Shown here: one piece after another, positions 24,242 to 32,339 of the stretch | Numbering within the stretch: position 1 is the stretch's first letter | Layout of the letters: every line of letters starts with the position of its first letter | Virus record (IMG/VR): IMGVR_UViG_3300021373_002045 | Coordinates: 1-43,252 of that record | Source: a virus | Strand: one strand, 5' to 3' | Length of the DNA: 43,252 nucleotides | Position numbers and translations under genes: made by a program | The notes under the pieces: generated by a model | What the model was told of the DNA's origin: nothing | Databases searched by the model: none | Seen by the model: the letters and a program-made list of their open reading frames with translations, nothing else

Positions 24242-24429
24242 GCAACCATAGATTTAATAGCCAGGATCCATATAGAAATACTAAAACCGATCATTAAAAT
24301 CCATACAACTAATTTGCCCCAGTTATATTTTGTTTTTATATACCTTGGTGCTTTTGTTTGTTGCTCAAATAAGTTGTCAAACTTTTTATTAATCTCTCCG
24401 GGCATCGTTTTTACCATCTGCTCTTGCAA
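24229..24429 (-). CDS. Small single-pass membrane protein (66 aa)
   Basis: A polar, basic N-terminal half (QQTKAPRYIKTKYNWGK) is followed by one strong helix (LVVWILMIGFSISIWILAIK) near the C-terminus. It overlaps both neighbours (13 and 41 bp). No family was recognised. Together with the two helix-coil proteins beside it, it makes a set of three overlapping membrane proteins upstream of csgF. Confidence 0.6.
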   Translation of the reverse strand: MQEQMVKTMPGEINKKFDNLFEQQTKAPRYIKTKYNWGKLVVWILMIGFSISIWILAIKSMVAWMS

Positions 24430-24670
24430 TTCTATTTAGATCCGGTTTTATACCTAATACACTACAAAGTGTAGCGTCTATTCTAATCATATCATGATTC
24501 ATAGTTTTAACCCTATTGTCCAAGGCGTTCACAATATTGCTTATACCATCCACCTGGCCCACAACACTATCCAATATATATTTTATTGTTGTAAAAATAA
24601 AAAACCCACTAACTAACGCCATGGCTATAGGAAAGCCAACATCGCCAATTAGTTTAAATACTTCACTCAA
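24389..24670 (-). CDS. Holin-like membrane protein, copy 2 (93 aa)
   Basis: The N-terminus LIGDVGFPIAMALVSGFFIF is one transmembrane helix. The following stretch ISNIVNALDNRVKTMNHDMI reads like a short coiled coil, and the end is basic. The GFPI motif and coil layout match the protein at 23951-24241, so the two look like paralogues. It overlaps the upstream gene by 4 bp. Possible holin or holin partner. Confidence 0.65.
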   Translation of the reverse strand: MSEVFKLIGDVGFPIAMALVSGFFIFTTIKYILDSVVGQVDGISNIVNALDNRVKTMNHDMIRIDATLCSVLGIKPDLNRIARADGKNDARRD

Positions 24671-25044
24671 TCTTCGCCTTTAAAGTTTTTACTAGCACCA
24701 CTTGTGCCTGCATATAAACCAAACCAAGCAGCACCTGCACCAACAACTACAGATATAAGCCCAGACTGTTCAAAGTTAGGTGCCTCTAAGCCCATAAACC
24801 AATTTACAGTTTGGTATAGCAATATTATGTAAACAGTTAAAAACAACCTTGGGAAGATCCTCCAAGAGTCTACTGCTTTAGCTAAGTGTATCCACTTTTG
24901 GTGGGGGTTTTTAGTATCGTTATTTTCTAACTCAAAAACCTTTTGTTTTAAATTATTATTTTCGTTTATTAGATCCATGAATTTACTAAGATCTATTTCA
25001 ACCTCATTTCTATCCATATCACCACTAAATCTACTATCACTCAT
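24667..25044 (-). CDS. Holin-like two-helix membrane protein (125 aa)
   Basis: A charged N-terminus with a short coiled coil (INENNNLKQKVFELENNDTK) is followed by two helices (about 65-82 and 95-112): FPRLFLTVYIILLYQTVNWF and SGLISVVVGAGAAWFGLYAG. The last segment is a pattern I recognise from phage membrane proteins near tail and lysis genes. It probably inserts in the inner membrane late in infection. No direct evidence for pore formation. Confidence 0.72.
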   Translation of the reverse strand: MSDSRFSGDMDRNEVEIDLSKFMDLINENNNLKQKVFELENNDTKNPHQKWIHLAKAVDSWRIFPRLFLTVYIILLYQTVNWFMGLEAPNFEQSGLISVVVGAGAAWFGLYAGTSGASKNFKGED

Positions 25045-25045
25045 A

Positions 25046-25408
25046 TTAGCCTCCTATAGCTATGTCTGCCTCTTGATTAAGTGCATCAAGTCTTGTTGCA
25101 TCATTAAGATGTATATCTTCCAACCAGGTTACAAGGTCGCCTGGTATTGTTAAATCATCAAAGTTTGTGTAATTAGTTCTTGCAACCGGTGTTATAGACT
25201 GCACTGTTTTAGCATTATCAATACGCCTTGGTATTACCCAGTTTTTGCTGTCCCTGGAAAAGTTTATGGATCTATTCATTGTGCAAGTTCCACTTGGGCT
25301 AGATCTTGTAGTATTTATAGTAAACCAAATTTGCACTATAACTTTGTCACCATCTACATAATCATATTTATAGTCGTTTACAGTAAATGTGTGTGCGTAA
25401 CTAGCCAT
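25046..25408 (-). CDS. Unknown protein following the tail tip gene (120 aa)
   Basis: No family recognised. Beta-rich N-terminal half (HTFTVNDYKYDYVDGDKVIV, then QIWFTINTTRSSPSGTC) with a helical, acidic end. The ATG overlaps the stop of the 1670-residue tip protein (TAATG), so it is likely a small virion or tip-assembly protein. It has no signal peptide. Confidence 0.6.
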   Translation of the reverse strand: MASYAHTFTVNDYKYDYVDGDKVIVQIWFTINTTRSSPSGTCTMNRSINFSRDSKNWVIPRRIDNAKTVQSITPVARTNYTNFDDLTIPGDLVTWLEDIHLNDATRLDALNQEADIAIGG

Positions 25409-28400
25409 TATGGTTTAATCTCCTGGGCAACATTATGAACTACAAACCCATCAGCTATAAAGTTATGGTTATCAACAACCTCTGATAAGTTGTAAACTGT
25501 CTGCCTATCTAATTCTTGTATGCTTAGTATTTCAATGTGGCTGTAATTTGATAACAGTTTATCCCCAACTTTAAGCTGTTGACAATCTACTTTATGTTCT
25601 TCCAGGGCCTTAACTGCATCTATTGCCCACCATTTACCATCAGCACCTAATAATGGGTGTGCATCTGTAGTTTTTAGAACTTTGCCATCTCTAAACCTTA
25701 TTTCCCATACAACATCTTCTTTAGGTGTCATTACATACTCAACTTGTTTTGGCTCATATAACTGGGTAACTAAGTTAAATGTTTGCACCAACTCACCAAC
25801 GGCAACATTTTGTATAGGTTGTGTTCTGCCATCTGCCATAAGTATTTGTGTATTAGCCGGGAAGCAACCATATGAGTCCTCCGGATCAGGAACATATGTG
25901 CCTGTTGTTCTTATAGTATATGTATCTTGCACACCACCAACATTTAATGTTGCAGACCTGGTGGTTGCATCAGTGTTAGGTTTTAGGATCCTAAGCTGAA
26001 TTGTATCGCCACTATCTACACTTTGGCTTACGCCTGTAAATGTTCCACTGTTTACAGACATTTGTGCTGAACTATGTCCACTTACACTAGCTGTTAAATT
26101 ACCACTAAAGCCACCTAATGTAACAGTGTTTGATGTTTCATATGTTGTGGTGTTAGATGCTTTTGTTAATGAAAGCTCATCTGTAAATGTAAATGCGTTA
26201 GGTTGTTCAGCACCAAATTTTACTGCTCTAAGCCTTACATTTAAGCTACTACTGCTACTGTTACTATCTGCAGTTATATATGCTTTTAGTGTTTGTGTGC
26301 CGTCATAGAAAAACATAAATTCCATATTCATTCTATCTTCTGAGTTTGTATATTGGTCACCTGTATCATAATATTGGTTGCCCTCTTTTATACCTATTGG
26401 GAAATACTTACTAAATAAATTAGTTGATGATGATCCTTCCCTAATATCCAAATGTATAGATGCACCAAGTATAGGTGAAGCAGATGTATTTAATTTAACT
26501 GCAACACCACCCATATACATACCAGAGCCAGTTCCTATATCTGCAATGAAATCAGAGGACATTGTGCTATTTACAACAATTGTAGTGCCGTCTGCATCGG
26601 TGCCTTTTGTTATAAGATCTAGCTCATCTGTTTTAATTAGGCTACCTTCAATAACACCACCTGTAATTCTTTCGCCAGTTATATTTAAAGTGGCTGACGG
26701 ATCATTAAGATCATCAACTAAAGCTGCAAAGTTTGTGCCTGTATTGTTACCAACTTGTGCTTCTGTTTTAACTGTTGCTGCAGCCCTACCACTTACATTA
26801 GATGTATCATTGGATGTTCCTTGGCTTGTAACAATATCGCCATCGCCTAAATCATTACCATTACTATCTAGCAAGTTATCGTCTGCCCTAGCACCTACTG
26901 TAGCTCCACTTTCCGGCAAAGAAGTAAACAACTTACCACTAGGCCCTACTACATCACTTGATGTTATCTCACTGTTTTTTATTGCATCCGGTGCATTGGT
27001 CAGATCTGTTTTAACTTGAGCTGCATTTAAAACATTACCAAGACCTACATCTGAATTGTCAAAAGAAACATCGCTACTAGATCCACTACCACCTGTTAGT
27101 CTTACAGCACCACCAACCTTGGATATAGATAATTGGTCATTTTTTATTGCGTCTGGTGCATTAGTTAGATCTGTTTTTACTTGTGTAGCATTTAACACAT
27201 TGCCTAAACCAACATCAGAATTATCAAAGCTAACATCGGAACTACTGCCACTTCCACCAGTTAATCTTACTGCACCACCAACTTTTGATATTGATAGTTG
27301 ATCATTTTTTAAAGCATTAGGAGCTCCTAAATTACTACCTATTTGTGTGGATCCTTTTTTAAGCTGTAGATCCGTTCCACTAAACGCTAGGCTTAGATCA
27401 TCGTTTTTAACATCCTCATCACCCAAGGTGTTGTTACTACTATCTTTTAGGTTTGAGCCTGCTGTTGCACCAACAGTAGCACCACTTTCCGGTAAACTTG
27501 TAAATAGTTTTCCACTAGGGCCTACTACATCAGAGCTTGTTATTTCTGCATTTTTAATTGCATCCGGTGCGTTTGTTAGATCTACATCTACTTGCCTTTT
27601 ATTTGCAACATTACCTAGCCCAACATCACCACTGTCAAAACTTACATTGCCGGCACCTGCATTGTTTAAAGATAGATTACCAGAGCCATCCTTAGCTAAA
27701 GTTACTTGAGCATTTTTAAGTGCGTCTGGTGCATCAACATTACTACCAATTTGCGTTGTGCCTTTCTTTATTTGTATATTAGTGCCACTAAATGCTAATG
27801 AAAGGTCATCATTTCTTACATCTTCATCGCCTAATGTGTTATTGCTTGAGTCTTTTAAGTTCGTTCCTGCTGTTGCTCCAACTGTCGCATTTGCTTCAAT
27901 ACCACTTAGCTTTGTTCCTGTCCCTGGCTCTAAAGAATCTAGATCAGAAAGTCCGACATTGGCTTTACCAAACGCCTGGCTGTCAATAACTGTAGTGCCT
28001 TTTTTTATTCTAAAAGTAGTATTGCCTGTAAAATCAACGCTTAGGTCACTATTTCTTACATCTTCATCACTTAATGTATTGTTACCACTATCTTTTAAGT
28101 TAGTCCCGGCTGTAGCACCAAGGGTTGCACCTGCTTCTACACCATCTAGCTTACTATCTTGTGCAGAATCAATGTCAGCTAGACTTAGGATCCCAATATC
28201 ACCTGGTCCTGCTGTAAAAGTTGCACTGATCATAGAGCTTATTGCACTTTCTACCCCTAAATGGTTTACAGATCTTATCCAAAAGTAATATGTAGTGCCT
28301 GCTTCTAAGCCATCTGCTAGGTTTTGAAAGTCACGACCAGTTGAACTAGGCTCACCACCTAAAGTAGATACAACATTATTATCGTTTGTTGGCGTTCCTG

Positions 28401-30420
28401 TAGATGTTTTTCTGTAGATCTTAACAGCTCTAAAGTTTGTTTCCGGTGGGTTTGTCCAATTCAAAACAATACCAAACTTAGCATTAGAACTAGCAGACCA
28501 ATTTGTAGGTGTGCTAGGTGCAGTTGCAGATGTAATTGTTATATTTACAGCACTTGTATAAGCACTTGCAACACCTGTAGATGCTATATGCTTTAGCCTA
28601 ACATTGTATGTTTTACCTACAACCACATTAGGTATTAGCCCGGTAGAAACACCCTTACCAACCATAATGTCTGATGTATAGTCTGAGTCGGTGCTTAGTT
28701 TGTATTGTATTTCTGTTCCTATAATTAAGTCATTTGCAGCGTTAGTCCAGGATACTTTTATATCGGCTTTAGTAGTAGCACCCTCTACAACACTTTGTTG
28801 TGCCAGGGACAAACCACTTGGGGCAGATATAGTATTGTCGCCATTGCCTGTATCACCACCCTCATCTATTGGATCTTGATAATCTGATCCTGCAAAATCA
28901 AACACACTTGTTGCTGTTTCTTTTAGCTCTAACCTGGTTGCTACCATTTGTGCGTCTGATCCTTCAACTTCAACCATTTCCATATTAGTGCCAATAACTT
29001 GGAATATTTTTTGGTTATAGCTTAGTCTTTCATTTGTAAAATACACCCAGTCGCCAGGCTGTAGTTGCATAAACTTTAGATCCGTCAAAACACTTACAGA
29101 TGCAGTTTGCCTTTGTGATTTTAAAGCTATTCTAGATAGCCTTTCTGCCATTGTCTTACTTGTTGTAAATGGTAACTGTAGCTCTAATTGTTTTTTATAA
29201 TTTGCACTTGATTCACCACTAGGCGTATCTGCTGAAAGAAAACCACTGTCCTCATATACTTGTCCATCTGCAGCTTGGAACTTAACAGCAGAATCTACAA
29301 AAACAGGTTTTATAGCATTAAATAAAGATCCGGTGCCACCACCTGTATTTATTTTAAGTGGGGCCAGGAGGTTATCATCAGTAATTGTTAGGCTTGGTGT
29401 TTGTGTAGCCCCGGCAAACATATTAAATTTACCATTTGTATATGTAAGTGTGCCTGCACAACTACTTAGTAATGCTTCCATTAAGCCACCACCATCAGCT
29501 GCAAAGTTACTAAAGCCGTTACAAGTGTAGCGTGTTTCTGTTGTGCTACCATCTGATAAAGTAACTGTCTGATCACATATATTAGCTGCAGCCCCAAAGC
29601 CACCTGCAGTGGTTGCGTCATTAATTTCACTGCTATTAGCTTTTAAGCCATATAGTGTATTAGATAAATAATCCCTTACTATTAAAGCAGGGTTTGTAGA
29701 ATATGCTGTAGAGCTGTCCCTGGGATCAAAAACCTTTTTGCCACGGATCACAAACGCTAAATTAGGTATGGCTCCACCGATCTTTTCACTATCATAGACC
29801 ATTTGAAAATACACATATGAACAACCTAAAAACTTATCAGTGCTAGTTAAACTTGGGCATTGGGCTGCAGCAAAACCATTTGCACTTGTTTGGCTACCAT
29901 CCTCAAATGAAAAACGCATAAGCCTACCGCTGCCTAAATTATTATCATTATCGCTATTTGTATATTTGCTACTTGTTACTGTATGAACTGTTGAGCCATT
30001 AATAGTAGAAGTAGATGTGGTAAGTGTTGTGTCGTTAGCTATAACACTTTGTAAGCCCTCTACTTCGTGTCCAGATAGGACAATAACCATATGCAATAAA
30101 TTGTTGTCAGTGCCACTTGTAGACATATGCACAATAGTTCCACCAACCCTACACTCACCATATATAAGTTGCCTTGGTGCTATACCATTTCTTTGTGCTA
30201 TTTTTGTCCCAAAGTTACCAGATGAAGCTGATATACCCTTAGATCCCATCCCACCAATAAGTGATGTTACTAAGGTAGTAGCAAAACTAAGTGTAGCCAG
30301 TCCTAATGCACCTGCACCGGCACCAAATAAACCAATTGTGCCAACAGCCATACCACCTGTTACGGCTACAACAAAAACAACCAATGCAGCAGTTAGGGCC
30401 GCTTTTACCTGCTTAGGCAC
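25408..30420 (-). CDS. Giant tail tip / host-specificity protein (gp15/J-like) with fibronectin domain, repeats and C-terminal Hint domain
   Basis: 1670 residues; GTG start with GGAGGT upstream. A hydrophobic N-terminus (about 8-60) leads into the gp15/J-type core: SSGNFGTKIAQRNGIAPRQL, then YGECRVGGTIVHMSTSGTDN. Fibronectin type III-like segments lie at about 530-740 (NAANDLIIGTEIQYKLSTD, AVKIYRKTSTGTP, TYYFWIRSVNHLG). Residues about 755-1190 are degenerate repeats of the NLKDSxNNTLxDEDVxNxDLS and VSFDNSDVGLGNVLN kinds. A beta-rich part follows, and a Hint domain occupies 1519-1663. The protein closes the tail tip and contacts the receptor. Confidence 0.9.
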   Translation of the reverse strand: MPKQVKAALTAALVVFVVAVTGGMAVGTIGLFGAGAGALGLATLSFATTLVTSLIGGMGSKGISASSGNFGTKIAQRNGIAPRQLIYGECRVGGTIVHMSTSGTDNNLLHMVIVLSGHEVEGLQSVIANDTTLTTSTSTINGSTVHTVTSSKYTNSDNDNNLGSGRLMRFSFEDGSQTSANGFAAAQCPSLTSTDKFLGCSYVYFQMVYDSEKIGGAIPNLAFVIRGKKVFDPRDSSTAYSTNPALIVRDYLSNTLYGLKANSSEINDATTAGGFGAAANICDQTVTLSDGSTTETRYTCNGFSNFAADGGGLMEALLSSCAGTLTYTNGKFNMFAGATQTPSLTITDDNLLAPLKINTGGGTGSLFNAIKPVFVDSAVKFQAADGQVYEDSGFLSADTPSGESSANYKKQLELQLPFTTSKTMAERLSRIALKSQRQTASVSVLTDLKFMQLQPGDWVYFTNERLSYNQKIFQVIGTNMEMVEVEGSDAQMVATRLELKETATSVFDFAGSDYQDPIDEGGDTGNGDNTISAPSGLSLAQQSVVEGATTKADIKVSWTNAANDLIIGTEIQYKLSTDSDYTSDIMVGKGVSTGLIPNVVVGKTYNVRLKHIASTGVASAYTSAVNITITSATAPSTPTNWSASSNAKFGIVLNWTNPPETNFRAVKIYRKTSTGTPTNDNNVVSTLGGEPSSTGRDFQNLADGLEAGTTYYFWIRSVNHLGVESAISSMISATFTAGPGDIGILSLADIDSAQDSKLDGVEAGATLGATAGTNLKDSGNNTLSDEDVRNSDLSVDFTGNTTFRIKKGTTVIDSQAFGKANVGLSDLDSLEPGTGTKLSGIEANATVGATAGTNLKDSSNNTLGDEDVRNDDLSLAFSGTNIQIKKGTTQIGSNVDAPDALKNAQVTLAKDGSGNLSLNNAGAGNVSFDSGDVGLGNVANKRQVDVDLTNAPDAIKNAEITSSDVVGPSGKLFTSLPESGATVGATAGSNLKDSSNNTLGDEDVKNDDLSLAFSGTDLQLKKGSTQIGSNLGAPNALKNDQLSISKVGGAVRLTGGSGSSSDVSFDNSDVGLGNVLNATQVKTDLTNAPDAIKNDQLSISKVGGAVRLTGGSGSSSDVSFDNSDVGLGNVLNAAQVKTDLTNAPDAIKNSEITSSDVVGPSGKLFTSLPESGATVGARADDNLLDSNGNDLGDGDIVTSQGTSNDTSNVSGRAAATVKTEAQVGNNTGTNFAALVDDLNDPSATLNITGERITGGVIEGSLIKTDELDLITKGTDADGTTIVVNSTMSSDFIADIGTGSGMYMGGVAVKLNTSASPILGASIHLDIREGSSSTNLFSKYFPIGIKEGNQYYDTGDQYTNSEDRMNMEFMFFYDGTQTLKAYITADSNSSSSSLNVRLRAVKFGAEQPNAFTFTDELSLTKASNTTTYETSNTVTLGGFSGNLTASVSGHSSAQMSVNSGTFTGVSQSVDSGDTIQLRILKPNTDATTRSATLNVGGVQDTYTIRTTGTYVPDPEDSYGCFPANTQILMADGRTQPIQNVAVGELVQTFNLVTQLYEPKQVEYVMTPKEDVVWEIRFRDGKVLKTTDAHPLLGADGKWWAIDAVKALEEHKVDCQQLKVGDKLLSNYSHIEILSIQELDRQTVYNLSEVVDNHNFIADGFVVHNVAQEIKP
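25432..25866 (-). other. C-terminal Hint (intein-like) domain inside the tail tip protein
   Basis: Residues 1519-1663 of the tip protein. The first residue is Cys (CFPANTQILMADGRTQPIQN), the block B His is in TTDAHPLLGADGKWW, and the C-terminal block is TVYNLSEVVDNHNF with the end FVVHN. The residue after the final Asn is Val, not Cys, Ser or Thr, so normal splicing is not expected; autocleavage is. Only seven residues (VAQEIKP) follow. This matches bacterial intein-like domains more than a true intein. Confidence 0.85.
26970..27310 (-). repeat. Near-identical tandem protein duplication in the tip protein
   Basis: Two consecutive protein units, each about 55-57 residues, run NDQLSISKVGGAVRLTGGSG to QVKTDLTNAPDAIK and differ by one residue (NATQ versus NAAQ). 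Their DNA differs at many third positions, so the copies are old and kept by selection. Boundaries are approximate (unit 1 about 27140-27310, unit 2 about 26970-27140). Weaker related units continue up to about 28150. Confidence 0.85.
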
Positions 30421-30829
30421 GCCACACCTCCAATATATCTACATTGTTTTTAACACCTAAACAATCATCAGTTGGTGTAAGCACTGCATAACCATCCCAT
30501 ATACCTACTAGCTCATTTTCTTCTTTGTAGATAACTAGGTCGCCTTTTTGCACAAAAGACTTTGGTATTTCACGCATGCCTGCTTTTTTACATGCTTTGG
30601 CTACGCTTTTACCAAGTGTGCCATTGTATTTTTTTATAGCCTCATATGCTGATTCTTCATCTTTCCATTTTAGTGTTTTAGGTATTATGTCTTTGCCAGT
30701 TATAGCTTTTAGGCAAGCATTACTAAATATGCAACAGTCCCAGGATCCATACGCAAACGCTTTATTGCGACTCTGATCAATAAAGTCGTTAAATGCAAAC
30801 TCCCAATCTTGTATTTTACTTATGCTCAT
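30413..30829 (-). CDS. Tail cysteine peptidase-like protein (NlpC/P60-type, DUF6950-like)
   Basis: 138 residues. FAYGSWDCCIFSNACLKAIT holds the Cys expected for the active site, and KGDLVIYKEENELVGIWDGY follows the NlpC/P60 pattern; the conserved His is not clear. In GTA and lambdoid tails this gene (gp14/K-like) lies between the hub genes and the tip gene, as here. Likely role: peptidoglycan cutting during DNA entry. Confidence 0.78.
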   Translation of the reverse strand: MSISKIQDWEFAFNDFIDQSRNKAFAYGSWDCCIFSNACLKAITGKDIIPKTLKWKDEESAYEAIKKYNGTLGKSVAKACKKAGMREIPKSFVQKGDLVIYKEENELVGIWDGYAVLTPTDDCLGVKNNVDILEVWRA

Positions 30830-31470
30830 TATCTAATTTGCCTGTTATCGCTAATAGTGTCATCACCATTACGACGACCACGACCACCACCACCACGAGT
30901 TGTAGTTTTACCCCATACAATTTCTTTGTCTTGTAGGCTTTGCACCCTGTTAAAACCGGTATCATCAGTGCCATGCAAAAACGCCTGGCTTTCTTTTGTA
31001 TATCTAAAGTTGCAAGGTCTTTCAAAGTCTAACAACCTGTTTTCAGCATCTATAACTATTTGGGATCCTTCCGGGGTATCGCTTATGCTCATGTTAGACA
31101 TACGCCCTGCAAATAAGGTAAGCGTGCCTGCAACTTCATTAGATCCACCCATTAAGTAACCCATAAATATTTCTATGTTTCTGTTTTGGTAGTTTTCAGA
31201 TAGGGCCAGGTTTAAAACTGTTGAATCCATACCACTTAAAATTAGTGTTACACCTTCTGATTTAAGATCTGTAGACTCTGTTATATTAGATATTTGTAAC
31301 AATGATCCTGCACCCAAGTATGTTTGCCCACCTAATGTAAGGTCATCGGTGCCAGTCCATAAATATATAGTAGAAGTATCAAACTCTGCTTTTACAGCAA
31401 AAAATAATTGCTGATGATCTGCACCCAGTCTGCTTACTATTTTGGAGTCTATACCTGGTCTTGTTGCCAC
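30829..31470 (-). CDS. Tail hub-type protein (DUF2163, gp13-like)
   Basis: 213 residues; GTG start (31470) with GAGGTGA upstream. FFAVKAEFDTSTIYLWTGTD, then GGQTYLGAGSLLQISNITES and GVTLILSGMDSTVLNLALSE match the family. CNFRYTKESQAFLHGTDDTG near the end is also typical. A Gly/Arg-rich stretch (TTRGGGGRGRRNGDD) follows. Expected location: the baseplate hub at the tail tip. Confidence 0.82.
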   Translation of the reverse strand: MATRPGIDSKIVSRLGADHQQLFFAVKAEFDTSTIYLWTGTDDLTLGGQTYLGAGSLLQISNITESTDLKSEGVTLILSGMDSTVLNLALSENYQNRNIEIFMGYLMGGSNEVAGTLTLFAGRMSNMSISDTPEGSQIVIDAENRLLDFERPCNFRYTKESQAFLHGTDDTGFNRVQSLQDKEIVWGKTTTRGGGGRGRRNGDDTISDNRQIR

Positions 31471-32339
31471 TAAATCACCTCAACACACTCAAAGTTTATT
31501 CCATAGTTACTTATCCTATCTGCAGACCAACTTACTTCATTTGTAGCTAACCTAAATAAACCTTTTGGCGTGCCAAAGTGGACTAACTTAGTAGTGTGGT
31601 CACTTCTAAGTTTTGGTTGAACTGCAACTGAGTAATGATCTTTACCAGAATTAGTTGTAAGTGTTGCATCTTCTGTAACATATACTAACTGAACTGGATC
31701 AGCACTTGCACTACTTGTGCTACCTAGCAAACCTAAGTAGTCGCCTTGCTTTATAGTGCCTGTAGCACTGTTTGAGCTTGCCTCTAACGATAGGGCTTCT
31801 GCACCCTTAACATTTTGCCTTACTTTGCAATTTGCAGTGCTAGACTCGGTTACAAGCGTGCTGTCTACAACTACTACTGTATTGCTAGTTTTGGTCGTAA
31901 TTTTATGTGTGCCGTTATTATCTTCATTATCTGCACCTGTAATATGTATAAAGTCACCAACTACTGCATTAGCAAATGTGCTTGCACCTGCTGTTATTGT
32001 TGATCCACTAAAACTTAAAGTAACATCTGCATTATTTACTCGTTGCTCACCTGCCAGGGTGGTGCCACTATAAGTGCCTGTATTAGTTTTTGCATCCGGA
32101 TCTATAAATTGAAAGTGGTTTATACCACCTTTACAGTTAAGTAAAAATGTTTGCCAGTTTTTTGCCTGGTCCCTACGCATTGGTGGCAAAGTTACGCTTG
32201 CACTCCAAAACACCCTGTCAAATTCTTGTGTTTTAGTTTTACCACTAAATGGCGATACTGTTTGCCCTACGGCACGATTAAGTCTAAAGTCGCTTGATAT
32301 AAAGCCTGGGGTTGCAGGCATTGTTATTGTCTTAGGCAT
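31470..32339 (-). CDS. Distal tail protein (DUF2460, gp12-like)
   Basis: 289 residues. FWSASVTLPPMRRDQAKNWQ and FLLNCKGGINHFQFIDPDAK are typical of the family, and TNEVSWSADRISNYGINFEC closes it. The middle (about 100-240) is Ser/Thr/Ala-rich and beta-like, an inserted decoration. It follows the tape measure gene, which it overlaps by 8 bp, and precedes the DUF2163 hub. It should join the end of the tail tube to the tip. Confidence 0.82.
   Translation of the reverse strand: MPKTITMPATPGFISSDFRLNRAVGQTVSPFSGKTKTQEFDRVFWSASVTLPPMRRDQAKNWQTFLLNCKGGINHFQFIDPDAKTNTGTYSGTTLAGEQRVNNADVTLSFSGSTITAGASTFANAVVGDFIHITGADNEDNNGTHKITTKTSNTVVVVDSTLVTESSTANCKVRQNVKGAEALSLEASSNSATGTIKQGDYLGLLGSTSSASADPVQLVYVTEDATLTTNSGKDHYSVAVQPKLRSDHTTKLVHFGTPKGLFRLATNEVSWSADRISNYGINFECVEVI

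Noticed and set aside
26378-28288. Several 80-213 codon plus-strand frames opposite the tip-protein repeats
   Set aside because: They mirror the repetitive minus-strand coding sequence, are rich in Pro, Ser and Leu, and have no family features.
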